Notes: generated by a model not told the origin, from the letters alone. A DNA stretch of 64,000 nucleotides from Oceanisphaera litoralis (GCF_016907015.1 NZ_JAFBBE010000018.1:1-64000); one strand, 5' to 3'; positions 48,975 to 59,836 are shown, counted from the first letter of the stretch. Made by a program: numbers and translations.

Positions 48975-49088
48975 TTATTCCATGATGGCGATGATGGTCG
49001 CCAGTATTCCCAGGCTTGAGAGATAAGCGACCAACAGAAGCAACCTGCCCATGCCGGGTTTACCTTTCAGAATTTGTTGCATGAACAT
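48975..49088 (-). CDS. Hypothetical 37-aa single-membrane-span small protein
   Basis: Not recognised. The frame starts with ATG at 49088, with AAAGGAG five bases upstream, and ends with TAA at 48975. The product begins MFMQQILKGKPGMGRLLLLV and continues as one long hydrophobic helix (~15-36), ending in Glu. It has its own promoter candidate at 49118-49147 and shares the bidirectional terminator at 48888. That makes a complete transcription unit. It is too short for most gene finders. Confidence 0.62.
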   Translation of the reverse strand: MFMQQILKGKPGMGRLLLLVAYLSSLGILATIIAIME

Positions 49089-49117
49089 CCGGCGCTCCTT
49101 TCAAAATACAGGAATTA

Positions 49118-49147
49118 ATTTTAACACAACAGCAACATGGTTAACAA
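49118..49147 (-). promoter_or_regulatory. Promoter candidate for the 37-aa gene
   Basis: On the minus strand there is a -35 TTGTTA (49142-49147), an 18-bp spacer and a -10 TAAAAT (49118-49123), with an AT-rich start region. It would give a leader of roughly 20-25 nt before the ATG at 49088. Confidence 0.5.
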
Positions 49148-49186
49148 TGGGGGGTCTATCAATACTAAAACGGCGAATGTCGAAAA

Positions 49187-49207
49187 GCGTGAGGCGAGGG
49201 GTGAGGC
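49187..49207 (+). repeat. Degenerate heptamer array
   Basis: GCGTGAG, GCGAGGG, GTGAGGC: three degenerate units of the heptamer family, in the gap between cysG and the 37-aa gene. Confidence 0.7.
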
Positions 49208-49272
49208 GAACCAGTTAATCCGGTGCGACTCTGCAGCCGCACCTTATTCCTGATCCTTGATGGAGCATTTCT

Positions 49273-50682
49273 TCAGGCGTACTGTTCTTGCCCGAGTTCG
49301 GTGTCGGGCCGGGGATTGAACCAGGCCAGAGAGTCGGCCAATGCCGCCACCTCGCCAATCACCATCAGAGAGGGGCTGACCACCTGCTCCGCCAGGGCAC
49401 CCAGCTCCCTGAGTTCACCGCGTACCACCCGCTGCTGCGCCGTGGTGCCGCGTTCGATCAGCGCCACCGGGGTGGCGGCATCCAGGCCCTGTTCGATCAA
49501 CCGCTGCTGAATATGCGCCGAGCGCATCAGCCCCATGTAGATCACCAGGGTCTGGCGACTGCGGGCCAGCGAGGCCCAGTCCGGCTCCTTGCCGTCTTTT
49601 TTGCAGTGACCCGTGATGAAGACCGCACTCTGGGCATGATCTCTGTGGGTCAGGGGAATACCCGCATAGGCGGTGGCACCGGCGGCGGCGGTAATACCCG
49701 GCACCACCTGATAGCGAATGCCGGCGGCTTTGAGGGTCTGCAGCTCTTCGGCGCCGCGACCGAACATGAAGGGATCGCCCCCTTTCAGCCGCACCACCCG
49801 CTTGCCGGCCTGGGCCTGCTCCACCAGCAACCGATTGATTTGATCCTGGGGTACGCTGTGATGACCGGCTTTCTTGCCCACCGAGATCAACTCGGCCTCG
49901 GGGCGGATCAGCGCCAGTATCTCTTCCGACACCAGTTGATCGAACAGCACCACCTCGGCTTTCTGCAATTCGTTCAGGGCCTTGACGGTCAGCAAGTCCG
50001 GATCACCGGGGCCTGCCCCCACCAGAATGACTTCTCCGGTCTGGGGCGCCTGCATCTCCTGCTCTATTTCTTGCTGCAGCCACAGCTCGGCAGCGGCCAG
50101 GTTGCCCTGCTTCAGAAAGGCATTCAGGGTCGAATCGTCCTGGGTTCGGGCCCAGAACCGACGCCGTGCATCGCTGCTGCTCAGCGTCCGCTTGACCTTT
50201 TGTCGCACTTTTCCCGCCACCTGGCTGAGCTGACCCCAGTGTTTCGGCAGCAGGGCATCCAGCCTGGCCCGCAACAGACGCGCCAGCCAGGGCGCATCGC
50301 CACCGGTGCTGAAGGCCACCTGTATCGGCAGACGCTCGATAATGGAAGGAAAGATCACCGCCGAGCGCTTGCTGTCGTCGGCCTTGTTGACCAGCAGGCC
50401 ACGCCGATTGGCGAGCTGATAGACACGGGCGTTGACCTCGCTGCTGTCGGTCGCGGCCACCACCAGAAACTGGTCGTCGAGGTCGCTTTCGGAAAACACA
50501 GCGTTCTGCCAGACAAACTGCCCCTGCAGCTGCTGCAACTCGGGAGAAAGCGCGGGGGCCACGACCGTGACCCGGGCCCCCCGCGCCAGCAGCACCCGGA
50601 CCTTGCGGGCCGCCACGGCACCACCACCCACCACCAGACAAGGGCGTTGCTTGATTTTGATAAACAGGGGCAGATGTTCCAT
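49273..50682 (-). CDS. cysG: Siroheme synthase CysG (trifunctional)
   Basis: Converts uroporphyrinogen III to siroheme, the cofactor of the sulfite reductase CysI encoded nearby. The protein has 469 aa (E. coli 457). The N-terminal dehydrogenase/ferrochelatase has VVGGGAVAARKVR and AFSTGGDAPWLARLLR. The C-terminal methyltransferase (from ~215) has VGAGPGDPDLLTVKAL, VRLKGGDPFMFGRGAEE and PGITAAAGATAYAGIPLTHR. It sits downstream of cysJIH in the same direction but has its own promoter and upstream CysB-like site. Confidence 0.97.
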   Translation of the reverse strand: MEHLPLFIKIKQRPCLVVGGGAVAARKVRVLLARGARVTVVAPALSPELQQLQGQFVWQNAVFSESDLDDQFLVVAATDSSEVNARVYQLANRRGLLVNKADDSKRSAVIFPSIIERLPIQVAFSTGGDAPWLARLLRARLDALLPKHWGQLSQVAGKVRQKVKRTLSSSDARRRFWARTQDDSTLNAFLKQGNLAAAELWLQQEIEQEMQAPQTGEVILVGAGPGDPDLLTVKALNELQKAEVVLFDQLVSEEILALIRPEAELISVGKKAGHHSVPQDQINRLLVEQAQAGKRVVRLKGGDPFMFGRGAEELQTLKAAGIRYQVVPGITAAAGATAYAGIPLTHRDHAQSAVFITGHCKKDGKEPDWASLARSRQTLVIYMGLMRSAHIQQRLIEQGLDAATPVALIERGTTAQQRVVRGELRELGALAEQVVSPSLMVIGEVAALADSLAWFNPRPDTELGQEQYA

Positions 50683-50714
50683 GGCCGGCTCCGTTGATGC
50701 ATTGAGATAGAACG

Positions 50715-50765
50715 ACTATAAACAGAAATGACTAGCGCACAAAAGAATATAAAATGACTTTTTAT
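50715..50765 (-). promoter_or_regulatory. cysG promoter with CysB-like site
   Basis: On the minus strand there is a -35 TTGTGC (50737-50742), a 16-bp spacer and a -10 TATAGT (50715-50720). Directly upstream, 50742-50765 (plus strand AAAGAATATAAAATGACTTT then TTAT) matches 21 of 24 bases with the site upstream of cysJ at 55168. Its start-codon distance (60 bp) is the same. Placement just upstream of the -35 fits activation by CysB. Confidence 0.65.
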
Positions 50766-50810
50766 GCCAAACTGGAATTAAGGAGGCGGGAGCGGTCAAG
50801 GATAAGGGAT

Positions 50811-50843
50811 AAAGAAGCACGGCCGACCGGTGCCGGCCCGTGC
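50811..50843 (-). terminator. Probable terminator of cysJIH
   Basis: On the minus strand GCACGGGCCG and CGGCCGTGC pair with one bulge around an 8-nt loop, followed by TTCTTT. It lies just past the cysH stop. The stem is strong but the U-tract is imperfect. Confidence 0.6.
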
Positions 50844-50850
50844 TGTTCGG

Positions 50851-51630
50851 TCAGATACCGCTGCCGTCTGACTCGGGGGTTTCATGCAGGCCGCATTCAC
50901 GCTTCAGGCCATTGAAGCGGGTATCGGCTTCGTTCATGCCCGGCTCCCACCTGGTGGTGGTATGCACATCGCCGACCGAGACATAGCCCTGCTCCCACAA
51001 GGGATGATACGGCAGATCGAATTCCTTGAGGTAGTAGTGAACGTCCTTGTTGCTCCAGTCGATGATCGGCAGAAACTTGAACAAGCCGTTCTGCAGCCCC
51101 AGCACCTGCAGCTTGCCGCGGGTATCGGACTGGCTGCGGCGCAGGCCGGAAAACCAGGTGCCGGCCTGCAGATCGCGCAGGGCACGCTGCATCGGCTCCA
51201 CCTTGTTGAGCTGGTTGTAGCGGCTGATGCCCTCGACGCCCTGCTCCCACAGCTTGCCGTAACGGGCCTCCTGCCAGGCCGCCGAGCTGGCGGCCCGATA
51301 GACCTTGAGGTTGAGCCCCAGCCGCTCGGTCAGTTCGTCGATGAAACGATAGGTTTCCGGAAACAGATAGCCGGTATCGGTGAGGATCACCGGTATGTCG
51401 GCCTTCTCCTGGGTCACCAGATGCAGCATCACCGCCGCCTGAATACCGAAACTGGAGGAGAGCACCGGCTCCCCTTCCAGATTATCCAGCGCCCAGCGCA
51501 CCCGCTCGGCGGCCGTCATGGCCGCCAGTTGCCGGTTCAGGGGAGCCAGTGACTCCTCCTGTTCCAGCCGGGACAACCGGTTCAGCTCATCCAGGCTGGG
51601 CAACAAACTAGAGACCATTGTTGCTGTCAT
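50851..51630 (-). CDS. cysH: Phosphoadenosine phosphosulfate reductase
   Basis: Reduces PAPS to sulfite with thioredoxin. The protein has 259 aa (E. coli 244). Motifs: [14 protein letters not shown] (PP-loop-like), [20 protein letters not shown], and the catalytic C-terminal cysteine in KRECGLHE. It has only that cysteine motif, so it is the PAPS, not the APS/4Fe-4S, type. The ATG at 51630 overlaps the cysI end by 23 bp with GAGGG upstream; the ATG at 51618 is an alternative. Confidence 0.96.
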   Translation of the reverse strand: MTATMVSSLLPSLDELNRLSRLEQEESLAPLNRQLAAMTAAERVRWALDNLEGEPVLSSSFGIQAAVMLHLVTQEKADIPVILTDTGYLFPETYRFIDELTERLGLNLKVYRAASSAAWQEARYGKLWEQGVEGISRYNQLNKVEPMQRALRDLQAGTWFSGLRRSQSDTRGKLQVLGLQNGLFKFLPIIDWSNKDVHYYLKEFDLPYHPLWEQGYVSVGDVHTTTRWEPGMNEADTRFNGLKRECGLHETPESDGSGI

Positions 51631-53311
51631 AAAAATCCCTCGCTGAGTCTATCACCGGCGCTATGATGCCGGCCCGGATCACGAAGTCACCGAAGCCTTC
51701 GCCCGCTTCCCGCTCGGTCGCCCAGCGACCGATAAGGCCGTCTATCTCTTCCAGGATCTGGGCGTCGGTGATGTTTTCCCGGTACATGCGCGGAATGCGG
51801 GTACCTTCCCGGTTACCGCCCAGGTGCAGGTTGTAGCGCCCCGGCGCCTTGCCCACCAGACCAATTTCGGCCAGCATGGCCCGGCCACAGCCGTTGGGGC
51901 AACCGGTGACCCGGAAGATGATGTTTTCATCGGCCACGCCATGTTTGGCCAGCAGGCCTTCGATGTCGGTGACATAGGCGGGCAGCATACGCTCCGCTTC
52001 GGCCATCGCCAGCGGACAGGTCGGCAGCGCCACACAGGCCATGGAGTTCTTGCGCTGCTCGGATACACCCTCTTCCAGCAGACCGTGTTCCCGTGCCAGC
52101 CGCTCGATTTGAGCCTTATCCTCGGCGGCCACGCCGGCGATGATCAGGTTCTGGTTGGCGGTCAGGCGGAAGTCGCCCTTGTGCACCCTGGCAATCTCGC
52201 GCATGCCGGTCTTCAGCGACTTGCCCGGATAATCCAGCAGACGGCCGTTTTCGATAAACAGGGTCAGATGGTGCTTGCCATCGATGCCTTCCACCCAGCC
52301 GAAACGATCACCGCGTTCGGTAAATTCATAGGGACGGGTGTCGGCAAACTTGATACCGGCCCGCTTCTCGACTTCCGCCTTGAACACCTCGACCCCGACC
52401 CGTTCCAGGGTGTATTTGGTCTTGGCGTTCTTGCGATTGCTGCGGTTACCCATGTCGCGCTGGGTGGTCACCACGGCGGCGGCGACTTCCAGGGTGTGCG
52501 ACAGGGGTATGAACCCGAAGTCGGTGGCCTTGCGCGGATAGGTGGCGTTGTCGCCGTGGGTCATGGCCAGACCACCACCCACGAGCACGTTGAAGCCCAC
52601 CAGCTTGCCGTTGTCGGCGATGGCGATGAAGTTCAGGTCATTGGCGTGCACGTCCACGTCGTTCTGCGGCGGTATCACTACCGTGGTCTTGAACTTGCGC
52701 GGCAGGTAGTTGGAGCCGAGGATGGGCTCTTCGTCCGGGGTATCCAGCCGCTCGCCGTCCAGCCAGATTTCGGTGTAGGCACGGGTCTTGGGCAGCAGGT
52801 GCTCGGAGATCTTCTTGGCCCACTCGTAGGCTTCCTGATGCAACTCGGACTCGACCGGATTGCTGGTACAGAGCACGTTACGGTTGACGTCGCCGGCGGT
52901 GGCGATGGAGTCGATGCCGGTGCTGTTCAGCAGCTGGTGCATGTGCTTGATGTCACGCTTGAGCACGCCGTGAAACTGAAAGGTCTGGCGGGTGGTCAGG
53001 CGAATGCTGCCGTAAATGCTGCTCTCTTCGGCAAACCGGTCGATCACCAGCCACTGCTCGGGGGTGATGATACCGCCGGGCAGGCGGGCACGCAGCATGA
53101 CGTTGTGCAGGGGCTCCAGCTTCTGGGCGGTACGCTCGTTGCGGATATCGCGATCGTCCTGCTGATACATGCCGTGAAAGCGGATCAGCTGGAAGTTGTC
53201 GCCGTTGAAGCCACCGGTCAGTTCGTCCTGCAGATCCTGCGCTATGGTGCCGCGCAGAAAGTGGCTCTCGCGCTTGAGGCGCTCGTTGTCGGACAGTTTT
53301 TGTTCGCTCAT
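51608..53311 (-). CDS. cysI: Sulfite reductase hemoprotein beta-component
   Basis: Siroheme/4Fe-4S subunit that reduces sulfite to sulfide. The protein has 567 aa (E. coli 570). The cluster/siroheme cysteines lie in [17 protein letters not shown] and [12 protein letters not shown]. Siroheme-binding arginines lie in [12 protein letters not shown] and the [10 protein letters not shown] region. The start overlaps the cysJ stop by one base (TGATG). The electron donor is CysJ and the siroheme comes from CysG. Confidence 0.98.
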   Translation of the reverse strand: MSEQKLSDNERLKRESHFLRGTIAQDLQDELTGGFNGDNFQLIRFHGMYQQDDRDIRNERTAQKLEPLHNVMLRARLPGGIITPEQWLVIDRFAEESSIYGSIRLTTRQTFQFHGVLKRDIKHMHQLLNSTGIDSIATAGDVNRNVLCTSNPVESELHQEAYEWAKKISEHLLPKTRAYTEIWLDGERLDTPDEEPILGSNYLPRKFKTTVVIPPQNDVDVHANDLNFIAIADNGKLVGFNVLVGGGLAMTHGDNATYPRKATDFGFIPLSHTLEVAAAVVTTQRDMGNRSNRKNAKTKYTLERVGVEVFKAEVEKRAGIKFADTRPYEFTERGDRFGWVEGIDGKHHLTLFIENGRLLDYPGKSLKTGMREIARVHKGDFRLTANQNLIIAGVAAEDKAQIERLAREHGLLEEGVSEQRKNSMACVALPTCPLAMAEAERMLPAYVTDIEGLLAKHGVADENIIFRVTGCPNGCGRAMLAEIGLVGKAPGRYNLHLGGNREGTRIPRMYRENITDAQILEEIDGLIGRWATEREAGEGFGDFVIRAGIIAPVIDSARDFYDSNNGL

Positions 53312-55107
53312 CAGTAAACATCCCTCTGGTAACGCTTGGCGCTGCGCAGCGCATCGATATAGTCTTCGGCCTGCTCACGGCTCTTGTTGCCGTGCTCGGC
53401 CACCAGTTCGATCAGGGCCTCGTGTACGTCTTTGGCCATCTTGTTAGCATCGCCACACACATAGAAGTGGGCACCCTGCTCCAGCCAGGCATACACTTCG
53501 GCACCCTGTTCGCGCAGTTTGTGCTGAACGTAGACCTTTTCCTGCTGATCCCGGCTGAAGGCCAGCGAGATTTTGTTGAGCAGGCCGGACTTGACGTAAC
53601 GCTGCCATTCGGTCTGATAGAGGAAGTCCTGGGTAAAGTGCGGATTACCGAAGAACAACCAGTTCTGGCCCGCCGCCTCCCGGGCTTCCCGCTCCTGTAT
53701 GAAGGCGCGGAAAGGCGCTATGCCGGTACCGGGACCCACCATGATCACCGGGGTGTCGTCGTTGGCCGGCAGGCGGAAATTGTCGTTGTGCTCGACAAAG
53801 ACCCGTACCTGGCCGCCTTCTTCCAGTCGATCCGACAGGAAGGAAGAAGCACCGCCGGCACGGGCTTCGCCGTCCTGCTCGAAACGCACCACGCCCACGG
53901 TCAGATGCACCTCATCTTCCACTTCCGCCTGAGACGAAGCAATGGAGTAGAGGCGCGGGGTCAGGCGACGCAGGGCCCCCTGCAGCTGCTCGGCGGTGAG
54001 GCTGGCAGGCTGCTCCCGAACTATGTCCAGGATCTGGTGGTTGGCGCAATATTCGCGCAGGGCCGCCTTGTCTTCCAGCAGCGCCTTCAGTTTCTCGCTG
54101 TCAGACCATTCGGCATAGGCCTGCACGAAGCTGGCGTAACCCTGGGTCAGCTCGTAGTGGTTGACCAGCGCCTCGCGGAGGCTGAGCGACTCGTCACCCA
54201 CCTTGACCGGGGTCTCGGGCGCCAGTTCCACCAATGCCAGCAGGGCATCGACCAGGCTTTCGTCGTTGCTGAACCAGATACCCAGGGCATCGCCGGGCTG
54301 GTAGCTCAGATCCGAGCCGTCGAGCGAGATCTCGAAATGACGGATATCCTTGTCGGAATCCCGGCCGGTGATCTTCTGATTGGTCACCAGCTCGGCAGCA
54401 AAGGGGTTCTTCTTGTTGTACAGGCTGGCCGCACCCTGAGTCAGAGGCACCACCGGAGCTGCTTCATTGGCGGCCTCCAGCTGCAGCGCATCCTTTACCA
54501 ACGCAACCACAGACTGGCTCCAGCTCTCGGCGGCCGCATCGTAGTCCACGTCGCAATCGAGCCTGCCCAGTAAAGGAGTCGCCCCGGCCTTGCTCAGGTA
54601 TTCGTCGAAGTCCTTGCCGGTCTGGCAGAAAAACTCGTAGGAAGAGTCGCCCAGTCCCAGCACACCGTAGTGCAGACCGTCCAGCTTGCCGGCCTTGCCG
54701 GCTTTCAGTTGCTTGTGGAACTCGATGGCATCATCGGGCGCCTCCCCCTCACCATTGGTGCTGGCGACGATCAGAACATGGGTCTCTTTCTTGAGCTGCT
54801 TGATCTTGTAATCGGCTGCGTTGAACAGATCGACCGCCACACCACTGGCACTGGCCTGAGCCTTGAGTGCTTCGGCCACGCCCTTGGCGTTACCGGTCTG
54901 AGAGGCATAGATAATGGTCAGCTTGCCGGCAGGCTGTGCGGCCGCCGCCGGTACGGAAACGCCGCCCTGCTGCTGGCTGATGCCGTAAAAATAACCGCTG
55001 ACCCAGGCCAGCTGAGTCGCACTCAACTCGGCTGCCACCTGAGTAAGCTTATGGACTTGCTGTTCGTTGAGCGGGCTGGCAGACGCCGCGAGTTCCTTTA
55101 AAAGCAT
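53311..55107 (-). CDS. cysJ: Sulfite reductase flavoprotein alpha-component
   Basis: Passes electrons from NADPH through FAD and FMN to CysI. The protein has 598 aa (E. coli 599). The flavodoxin domain (~64-200) has [17 protein letters not shown] and [12 protein letters not shown]. The FAD domain has RLYSIASSQ, and the NADPH domain has [18 protein letters not shown] and the C-terminal QRDVY. I chose the ATG at 55107 (GGAAG nine bases before); a GTG five codons upstream also exists. It is the first gene of the cysJIH operon. Confidence 0.97.
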   Translation of the reverse strand: MLLKELAASASPLNEQQVHKLTQVAAELSATQLAWVSGYFYGISQQQGGVSVPAAAAQPAGKLTIIYASQTGNAKGVAEALKAQASASGVAVDLFNAADYKIKQLKKETHVLIVASTNGEGEAPDDAIEFHKQLKAGKAGKLDGLHYGVLGLGDSSYEFFCQTGKDFDEYLSKAGATPLLGRLDCDVDYDAAAESWSQSVVALVKDALQLEAANEAAPVVPLTQGAASLYNKKNPFAAELVTNQKITGRDSDKDIRHFEISLDGSDLSYQPGDALGIWFSNDESLVDALLALVELAPETPVKVGDESLSLREALVNHYELTQGYASFVQAYAEWSDSEKLKALLEDKAALREYCANHQILDIVREQPASLTAEQLQGALRRLTPRLYSIASSQAEVEDEVHLTVGVVRFEQDGEARAGGASSFLSDRLEEGGQVRVFVEHNDNFRLPANDDTPVIMVGPGTGIAPFRAFIQEREAREAAGQNWLFFGNPHFTQDFLYQTEWQRYVKSGLLNKISLAFSRDQQEKVYVQHKLREQGAEVYAWLEQGAHFYVCGDANKMAKDVHEALIELVAEHGNKSREQAEDYIDALRSAKRYQRDVY

Positions 55108-55167
55108 GACATTCACTTCCACTTTTCCAGATTGCTTACAGCTTAAGCCAAGGCAAGGATAAACAAT

Positions 55168-55191
55168 AAAGAATAAAAGATGATTTTTTAT
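55168..55191 (-). promoter_or_regulatory. CysB-like site upstream of cysJ
   Basis: Plus strand AAAGAATAAAAGATGATTTT then TTAT, 61 bp upstream of the cysJ ATG. It matches 21 of 24 bases with 50742-50765 upstream of cysG. The downstream core promoter is poor, as expected for an activator-dependent gene. Confidence 0.65.
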
Positions 55192-55256
55192 ACTTTAAAG
55201 GCATAACCAGGCGAACCGCCGAGCTGAAAGCAGCGTCGCTGCCAACATATTGCACG

Positions 55257-55492
55257 AATGTAGTCGCGTGCTTCAGCCGCGAAATCCTGCGCAGCAGGAT
55301 CTGACGCACAGGTCCAACCCAGAGCCGTGATTGGTTATCGTTATAGGGTGAGATATGCAGTATCGGAGCAAAGATATCGCGACGCGATATTGCAGGATGT
55401 GGCTACGCCACATTGCGAAGCTGAAGCATCGCCTACAGCAGTGCCTACATATGGCACCATTCTGTAGTCGCAGCTTCAGTCGCAAAATCCTG
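55257..55492. repeat. Cluster of REP/BIME-like palindromic repeats
   Basis: Two copies of the unit TGTAGTCGC..GCTTCAG.CGC.AAATCCTG lie at 55257-55289 and 55459-55492, the second paired with an inverted arm GCTGAAGC..GCCTACAG at 55420-55438. Between them are perfect small palindromes: ATCCTGC/GCAGGAT (55284-55300), ATATCGC/GCGATAT (55374-55390) and ATGTGGC/GCCACAT (55397-55413). The same unit occurs at 25456. It has no coding capacity I can support. Confidence 0.78.
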
Positions 55493-55494
55493 CC

Positions 55495-55521
55495 AAAAAA
55501 AAAGGCCCCCTTGCGGGAGCC
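55495..55521 (-). terminator. Intrinsic terminator of the rpoBC operon
   Basis: On the minus strand GGCTCCC, GCAA, GGGGGCC followed by nine T: a 7-bp GC stem with one G-T pair and a GNRA-type loop. It lies 41 bp after the rpoC stop. Confidence 0.85.
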
Positions 55522-55562
55522 CTTGTCTTATCAGCGAGTCGAGATAACTTTATTCTTCGTTG

Positions 55563-58500
55563 CTATTCTTCGTTGCCGCCGGCCGCGTTCAGCAGGTTGG
55601 CCAGGTTCTGTTCGGCTTCGTCAGCCGATACCGTCATCGGCTGTTCCGGATTGCGGTTGGCATGGCGGCCCTGATGGTAGGCGAAACCGGTACCGGCAGG
55701 TACCAGGCGGCCCACAATCACGTTTTCCTTCAGGCCGCGCAGATCATCTACCTTGCCGGAGACGGCTGCTTCGGTCAGCACTCGGGTGGTTTCCTGGAAG
55801 GACGCCGCCGAGATGAAGGATTCGGTGCTCAGAGAGGCCTTGGTGATACCCATCAGCACGTGACGGAAGACCACAGGCTGTTTGCCCTCGGCTTCCAGTG
55901 CACGGTTGGCCTGACGGATACGGACCACTTCGGCCTGTTCACTGGTGATGAAGTCGGAGTCACCGGCATTCAGGATCTCGGCACGACGCAGCATCTGACG
56001 CACTATGGTCTCGATGTGCTTGTCGTTGATCTTAACGCCCTGCAGACGGTAAACCTCCTGTACCTCGTTGACGATATAGTTCGCCACCGGGCTGATACCG
56101 CGCAGACGCAGAATATCGTGGGGAGATTCGGGACCGTCGGCCAGTACTTCGCCTTTTTCGACCTTTTCACCTTCGAACACGTTGAGGTGACGCCATTTCG
56201 GAATCATCTCTTCGTAGGCATCGCCACCTTCCAGCGGGGTAATGACCAGACGGCGCTTGCCTTTGGTCTCTTTACCGAAGGAAATGGTGCCGGACACTTC
56301 GGCCAGAATGGCCGGTTCTTTCGGCTGACGGGCTTCGAACAAGTCGGCAACCCGCGGCAGACCACCGGTGATGTCCTTGGTACCACTGGATTCCTGCGGG
56401 ATACGCGCAACCGCGTCACCCACGTTCACCACGGCGCCATCTTCCAGGCTGACGATGGCGCGGCCAGGCAGGAAGTAGAGAGCAGGCAGGTCGGTACCGG
56501 GAATGAATACATCCTTGCCGTTGTCGTCAATCAGTTTAACGGTCGGACGCAGCTCCTTACCGGAGCTCGGACGCTCGTTGACATCCATCACCACTATGCT
56601 GGACAGACCGGTCAGTTCGTCGGTCTGACGGCTGATGGTCACGCCGTCGATCATGTCGATGAACTTGATGTGGCCCGCCACCTCGGTCACGATCGGGTGG
56701 GTGTGCGGATCCCAGGTCGCGACCAGCTGGCCAACCTGCACGGTTTCGCCGTCTGCCTTGTCCAGCAGGGCACCATAGGGCAGCTTGTGGTTTTCCCGGG
56801 TCTGACCCATCTCGTCGATGATATTCAGTTCGGAAGAACGCGACACGATAACGGTCTTGCCATCGGCATTGGTAACGAACTTGGCGTTCTGCAGCTTGAC
56901 GGTACCGGCGTTTTTCACCTGGATACTGTTTTCTGCCGCCGCCCGCGAGGCCGCACCACCGATGTGGAAGGTCCGCATGGTCAGCTGGGTACCGGGTTCA
57001 CCGATGGACTGAGCGGCGATAACACCGACCGCTTCGCCCTGGTTCACCAGATGGCCACGGGCCAGGTCACGACCGTAACAGTGGGCACAGACGCCATGGT
57101 CGTTATCACAGGTAATAACGGAGCGTACCTTGACCCGGTCGACGGAGTTTTCTTCCAGCTCGTCACACCACTTCTCGTCGAGCAGAGTGTTACGGGCAAC
57201 CATGATTTCGTCTTCGGTACCCGGCTTGATCACGTCTTCCGCAACCACGCGACCCAGCACCCGCTCGCGCAGGGGCTCGACCACGTCACCACCTTCAATC
57301 AGGGAGGTGATCCACAAGCCATTCAAGGTGCCACAGTCGTCGGTCGTGATCACCAGATCCTGGGCCACGTCGACCAGACGACGAGTCAGGTAACCGGAGT
57401 TAGCGGTCTTCAGTGCCGTATCCGCCAGACCCTTACGGGCACCGTGGGTCGAGATGAAGTACTGCAGTACGTTCAGACCTTCACGGAAGTTCGCGATGAT
57501 GGGCGTTTCGATGATGGAGCCATCCGGCTTGGCCATCAGACCCCGCATACCCGCCAACTGACGGATCTGGGCGGCACTGCCTCGAGCGCCGGAGTCGGCC
57601 ATCATGAAGATGCTGTTGAACGAATCCTGCAGCTCTTCTTTGCCGTCACGGTTGACCACCACGTCTTTCGACAGGTTTTCCATCATCGCCTTGGACACGC
57701 GCTCGTTGGCGCTGGCCCAGATATCGATAACCTTGTTGTAACGCTCACCGGCGGTAACCAGACCTGACTGGAATTGGTCCTGAATCTCGGTCACTTCCGC
57801 TTCGGCATCGGCAATGATGTCTTTCTTGGCATCCGGGATCACCATGTCGTTGATACCGACAGAGACACCGGACAGGGTGGCGTAATGGAAACCGGTGTAC
57901 ATCAGCTGATCGGCGAAGATAACGCAATCCTTCAGACCCAGACGACGGTAACAGCCGTTCAGCAGCTTGGAGATCTGCTTCTTGCCCATGGCCTGATCGA
58001 TCAGCTCGAAGGGCATGCCCTTGGGCACGATCAGGGACAGGATGGCACGACCGACGGTGGTATCGTGGATGGCGGTACGCTCAACCATGTCACCGTTTTC
58101 CATTTTCTCGTAGTCGGTGATGCGCACCTTGACCCGGGCGTGCAGTTCGGCATGGCCGGCACGATAGACCTTTTCGGCCTCTTTCGCGCTGGTCAGCAAC
58201 ATGCCTTCGCCCTTGGCATTGATCCTGTCGCGGGTCATGTAGTACAGCCCCAGTACCACGTCCTGGGACGGCACTATGATGGGTTCGCCGTTGGCCGGTG
58301 ACAGTATGTTGTTGGTGGACATCATCAGGGCACGGGCTTCGAGCTGGGCTTCCAGGGTCAGCGGTACGTGTACCGCCATCTGGTCACCATCGAAGTCGGC
58401 GTTATAGGCCGCACACACCAGGGGGTGCAGCTGAATCGCCTTGCCTTCGATCAGCACCGGCTCGAACGCCTGGATACCCAGACGGTGCAGGGTCGGTGCC

Positions 58501-59774
58501 CGGTTCAGCAGTACCGGGTGTTCGCGAATCACGTCGTCCAGGATATCCCAGACCACGGCTTCTTCGCGCTCGACCATTTTCTTGGCCGCCTTGATGGTGG
58601 TGGCCAGGCCGCGCGCTTCCAGTTTGCCGTAGATGAAGGGCTTGAACAGCTCAAGCGCCATCTTCTTGGGCAGACCGCACTGATGCAGACGCAGGGTCGG
58701 ACCCACGGTAATAACGGAACGACCGGAATAGTCGACACGCTTACCCAGCAGGTTCTGACGGAAACGACCCTGCTTACCCTTGATCATGTCGGCCAGGGAC
58801 TTCAGCGGGCGCTTGTTGGAGCCGGTGATGGCGCGGCCGCGACGACCGTTGTCCAGCAGTGCATCCACGGATTCCTGCAGCATGCGCTTTTCGTTGCGCA
58901 CGATAATATCGGGCGCGGCCAGATCCAGCAGGCGCTTCAGACGGTTGTTACGGTTGATCACTCGACGATACAGATCGTTCAGATCCGAGGTCGCGAAACG
59001 GCCACCGTCCAGCGGTACCAGCGGACGCAGGTCCGGCGGCAGCACGGGCAGCACTGTCATGACCATCCACTCGGGCTTGTTGCCCGAGCCAAAGAAGGCT
59101 TCCATCAGCTTGAAGCGTTTGGTGATCTTCTTGCGCTTGGTTTCGGAGTTGGTCTGACCCAGCTCTTCGCGCATGGTGTTGATTTCGCTTTCCAGATCGA
59201 TGTCGCGCAGCAAAGCCAGTACGGCTTCGGCACCCATCTTGGCGTCGAATTCATCACCCCATTCTTCCAGCGCATCCAGGTACTGTTCTTCAGACAGCAT
59301 CTGGCTCCGCTCCAGGTTGGTCATACCCGGTTCGATAACGACGAAGGATTCGAAGTACAGTACCCGCTCGATGTCACGCAGGGTCATGTCCAGCAACAGG
59401 CCGATACGGCTGGGCAGGGACTTCAAAAACCAGATATGGGCAACCGGGCTGGCCAGCTCGATGTGACCCATGCGCTCACGGCGTACCTTGGTCTGGGTAA
59501 CTTCGACGCCACATTTTTCGCAGATAACACCGCGGTGCTTGAGGCGCTTGTACTTACCGCACAGGCACTCATAGTCCTTGACCGGACCGAAAATCCGGGC
59601 ACAGAAAAGGCCGTCACGCTCCGGCTTGAAGGTACGGTAGTTAATGGTCTCTGGCTTCTTGACTTCGCCATAGGACCAAGAGCGGATCATGTCCGGCGAA
59701 GCCAGACCGATTTTGATACCGTCAAACTCTTCGGTCTTATTCTGCGCTTTCAAAAACTTAAGCAAGTCTTTCAC
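55563..59774 (-). CDS. rpoC: RNA polymerase beta' subunit
   Basis: Catalytic subunit of RNA polymerase, 1403 aa (E. coli 1407). The N-terminal zinc finger is [20 protein letters not shown], the active-site magnesium loop [12 protein letters not shown] is intact, and a second zinc site appears in [17 protein letters not shown]. The C-terminal part has [18 protein letters not shown]. The start is GTG (not ATG), with AGGAGACTAAC upstream. It follows rpoB after 87 bp, which contain an inverted repeat. Confidence 0.99.
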   Translation of the reverse strand: MKDLLKFLKAQNKTEEFDGIKIGLASPDMIRSWSYGEVKKPETINYRTFKPERDGLFCARIFGPVKDYECLCGKYKRLKHRGVICEKCGVEVTQTKVRRERMGHIELASPVAHIWFLKSLPSRIGLLLDMTLRDIERVLYFESFVVIEPGMTNLERSQMLSEEQYLDALEEWGDEFDAKMGAEAVLALLRDIDLESEINTMREELGQTNSETKRKKITKRFKLMEAFFGSGNKPEWMVMTVLPVLPPDLRPLVPLDGGRFATSDLNDLYRRVINRNNRLKRLLDLAAPDIIVRNEKRMLQESVDALLDNGRRGRAITGSNKRPLKSLADMIKGKQGRFRQNLLGKRVDYSGRSVITVGPTLRLHQCGLPKKMALELFKPFIYGKLEARGLATTIKAAKKMVEREEAVVWDILDDVIREHPVLLNRAPTLHRLGIQAFEPVLIEGKAIQLHPLVCAAYNADFDGDQMAVHVPLTLEAQLEARALMMSTNNILSPANGEPIIVPSQDVVLGLYYMTRDRINAKGEGMLLTSAKEAEKVYRAGHAELHARVKVRITDYEKMENGDMVERTAIHDTTVGRAILSLIVPKGMPFELIDQAMGKKQISKLLNGCYRRLGLKDCVIFADQLMYTGFHYATLSGVSVGINDMVIPDAKKDIIADAEAEVTEIQDQFQSGLVTAGERYNKVIDIWASANERVSKAMMENLSKDVVVNRDGKEELQDSFNSIFMMADSGARGSAAQIRQLAGMRGLMAKPDGSIIETPIIANFREGLNVLQYFISTHGARKGLADTALKTANSGYLTRRLVDVAQDLVITTDDCGTLNGLWITSLIEGGDVVEPLRERVLGRVVAEDVIKPGTEDEIMVARNTLLDEKWCDELEENSVDRVKVRSVITCDNDHGVCAHCYGRDLARGHLVNQGEAVGVIAAQSIGEPGTQLTMRTFHIGGAASRAAAENSIQVKNAGTVKLQNAKFVTNADGKTVIVSRSSELNIIDEMGQTRENHKLPYGALLDKADGETVQVGQLVATWDPHTHPIVTEVAGHIKFIDMIDGVTISRQTDELTGLSSIVVMDVNERPSSGKELRPTVKLIDDNGKDVFIPGTDLPALYFLPGRAIVSLEDGAVVNVGDAVARIPQESSGTKDITGGLPRVADLFEARQPKEPAILAEVSGTISFGKETKGKRRLVITPLEGGDAYEEMIPKWRHLNVFEGEKVEKGEVLADGPESPHDILRLRGISPVANYIVNEVQEVYRLQGVKINDKHIETIVRQMLRRAEILNAGDSDFITSEQAEVVRIRQANRALEAEGKQPVVFRHVLMGITKASLSTESFISAASFQETTRVLTEAAVSGKVDDLRGLKENVIVGRLVPAGTGFAYHQGRHANRNPEQPMTVSADEAEQNLANLLNAAGGNEE

Positions 59775-59802
59775 GTTAGTCTCCTGTGAGGAGTTCTACC
59801 TG

Positions 59803-59836
59803 GGCGCCCCACTCTCCCGAAGAAGATAGGGGCGCC
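59803..59836 (-). repeat. Inverted repeat in the rpoB-rpoC gap
   Basis: GGCGCCCC and GGGGCGCC, perfect 8-bp arms with an 18-nt loop and no U-tract. In the transcript this would be a stable hairpin between the two cistrons, possibly an RNase or attenuation site. Confidence 0.7.

Noticed and set aside
49221-49242. Inverted repeat GGTGCG...CGCACC after cysG as a terminator
   Set aside because: The stem is short with mismatches and is not followed by a U-tract in either direction; cysG may instead end by Rho.
55273-55485. 70-codon minus-strand frame in the repeat cluster
   Set aside because: It is made from palindromic repeats, has no RBS, and is rich in Cys/Arg from repeat sequence.
55560-57767. 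735-codon plus-strand frame opposite rpoC
   Set aside because: Antisense shadow of rpoC with no start signal and low-complexity composition; the plus strand here has no promoter or RBS I can support.
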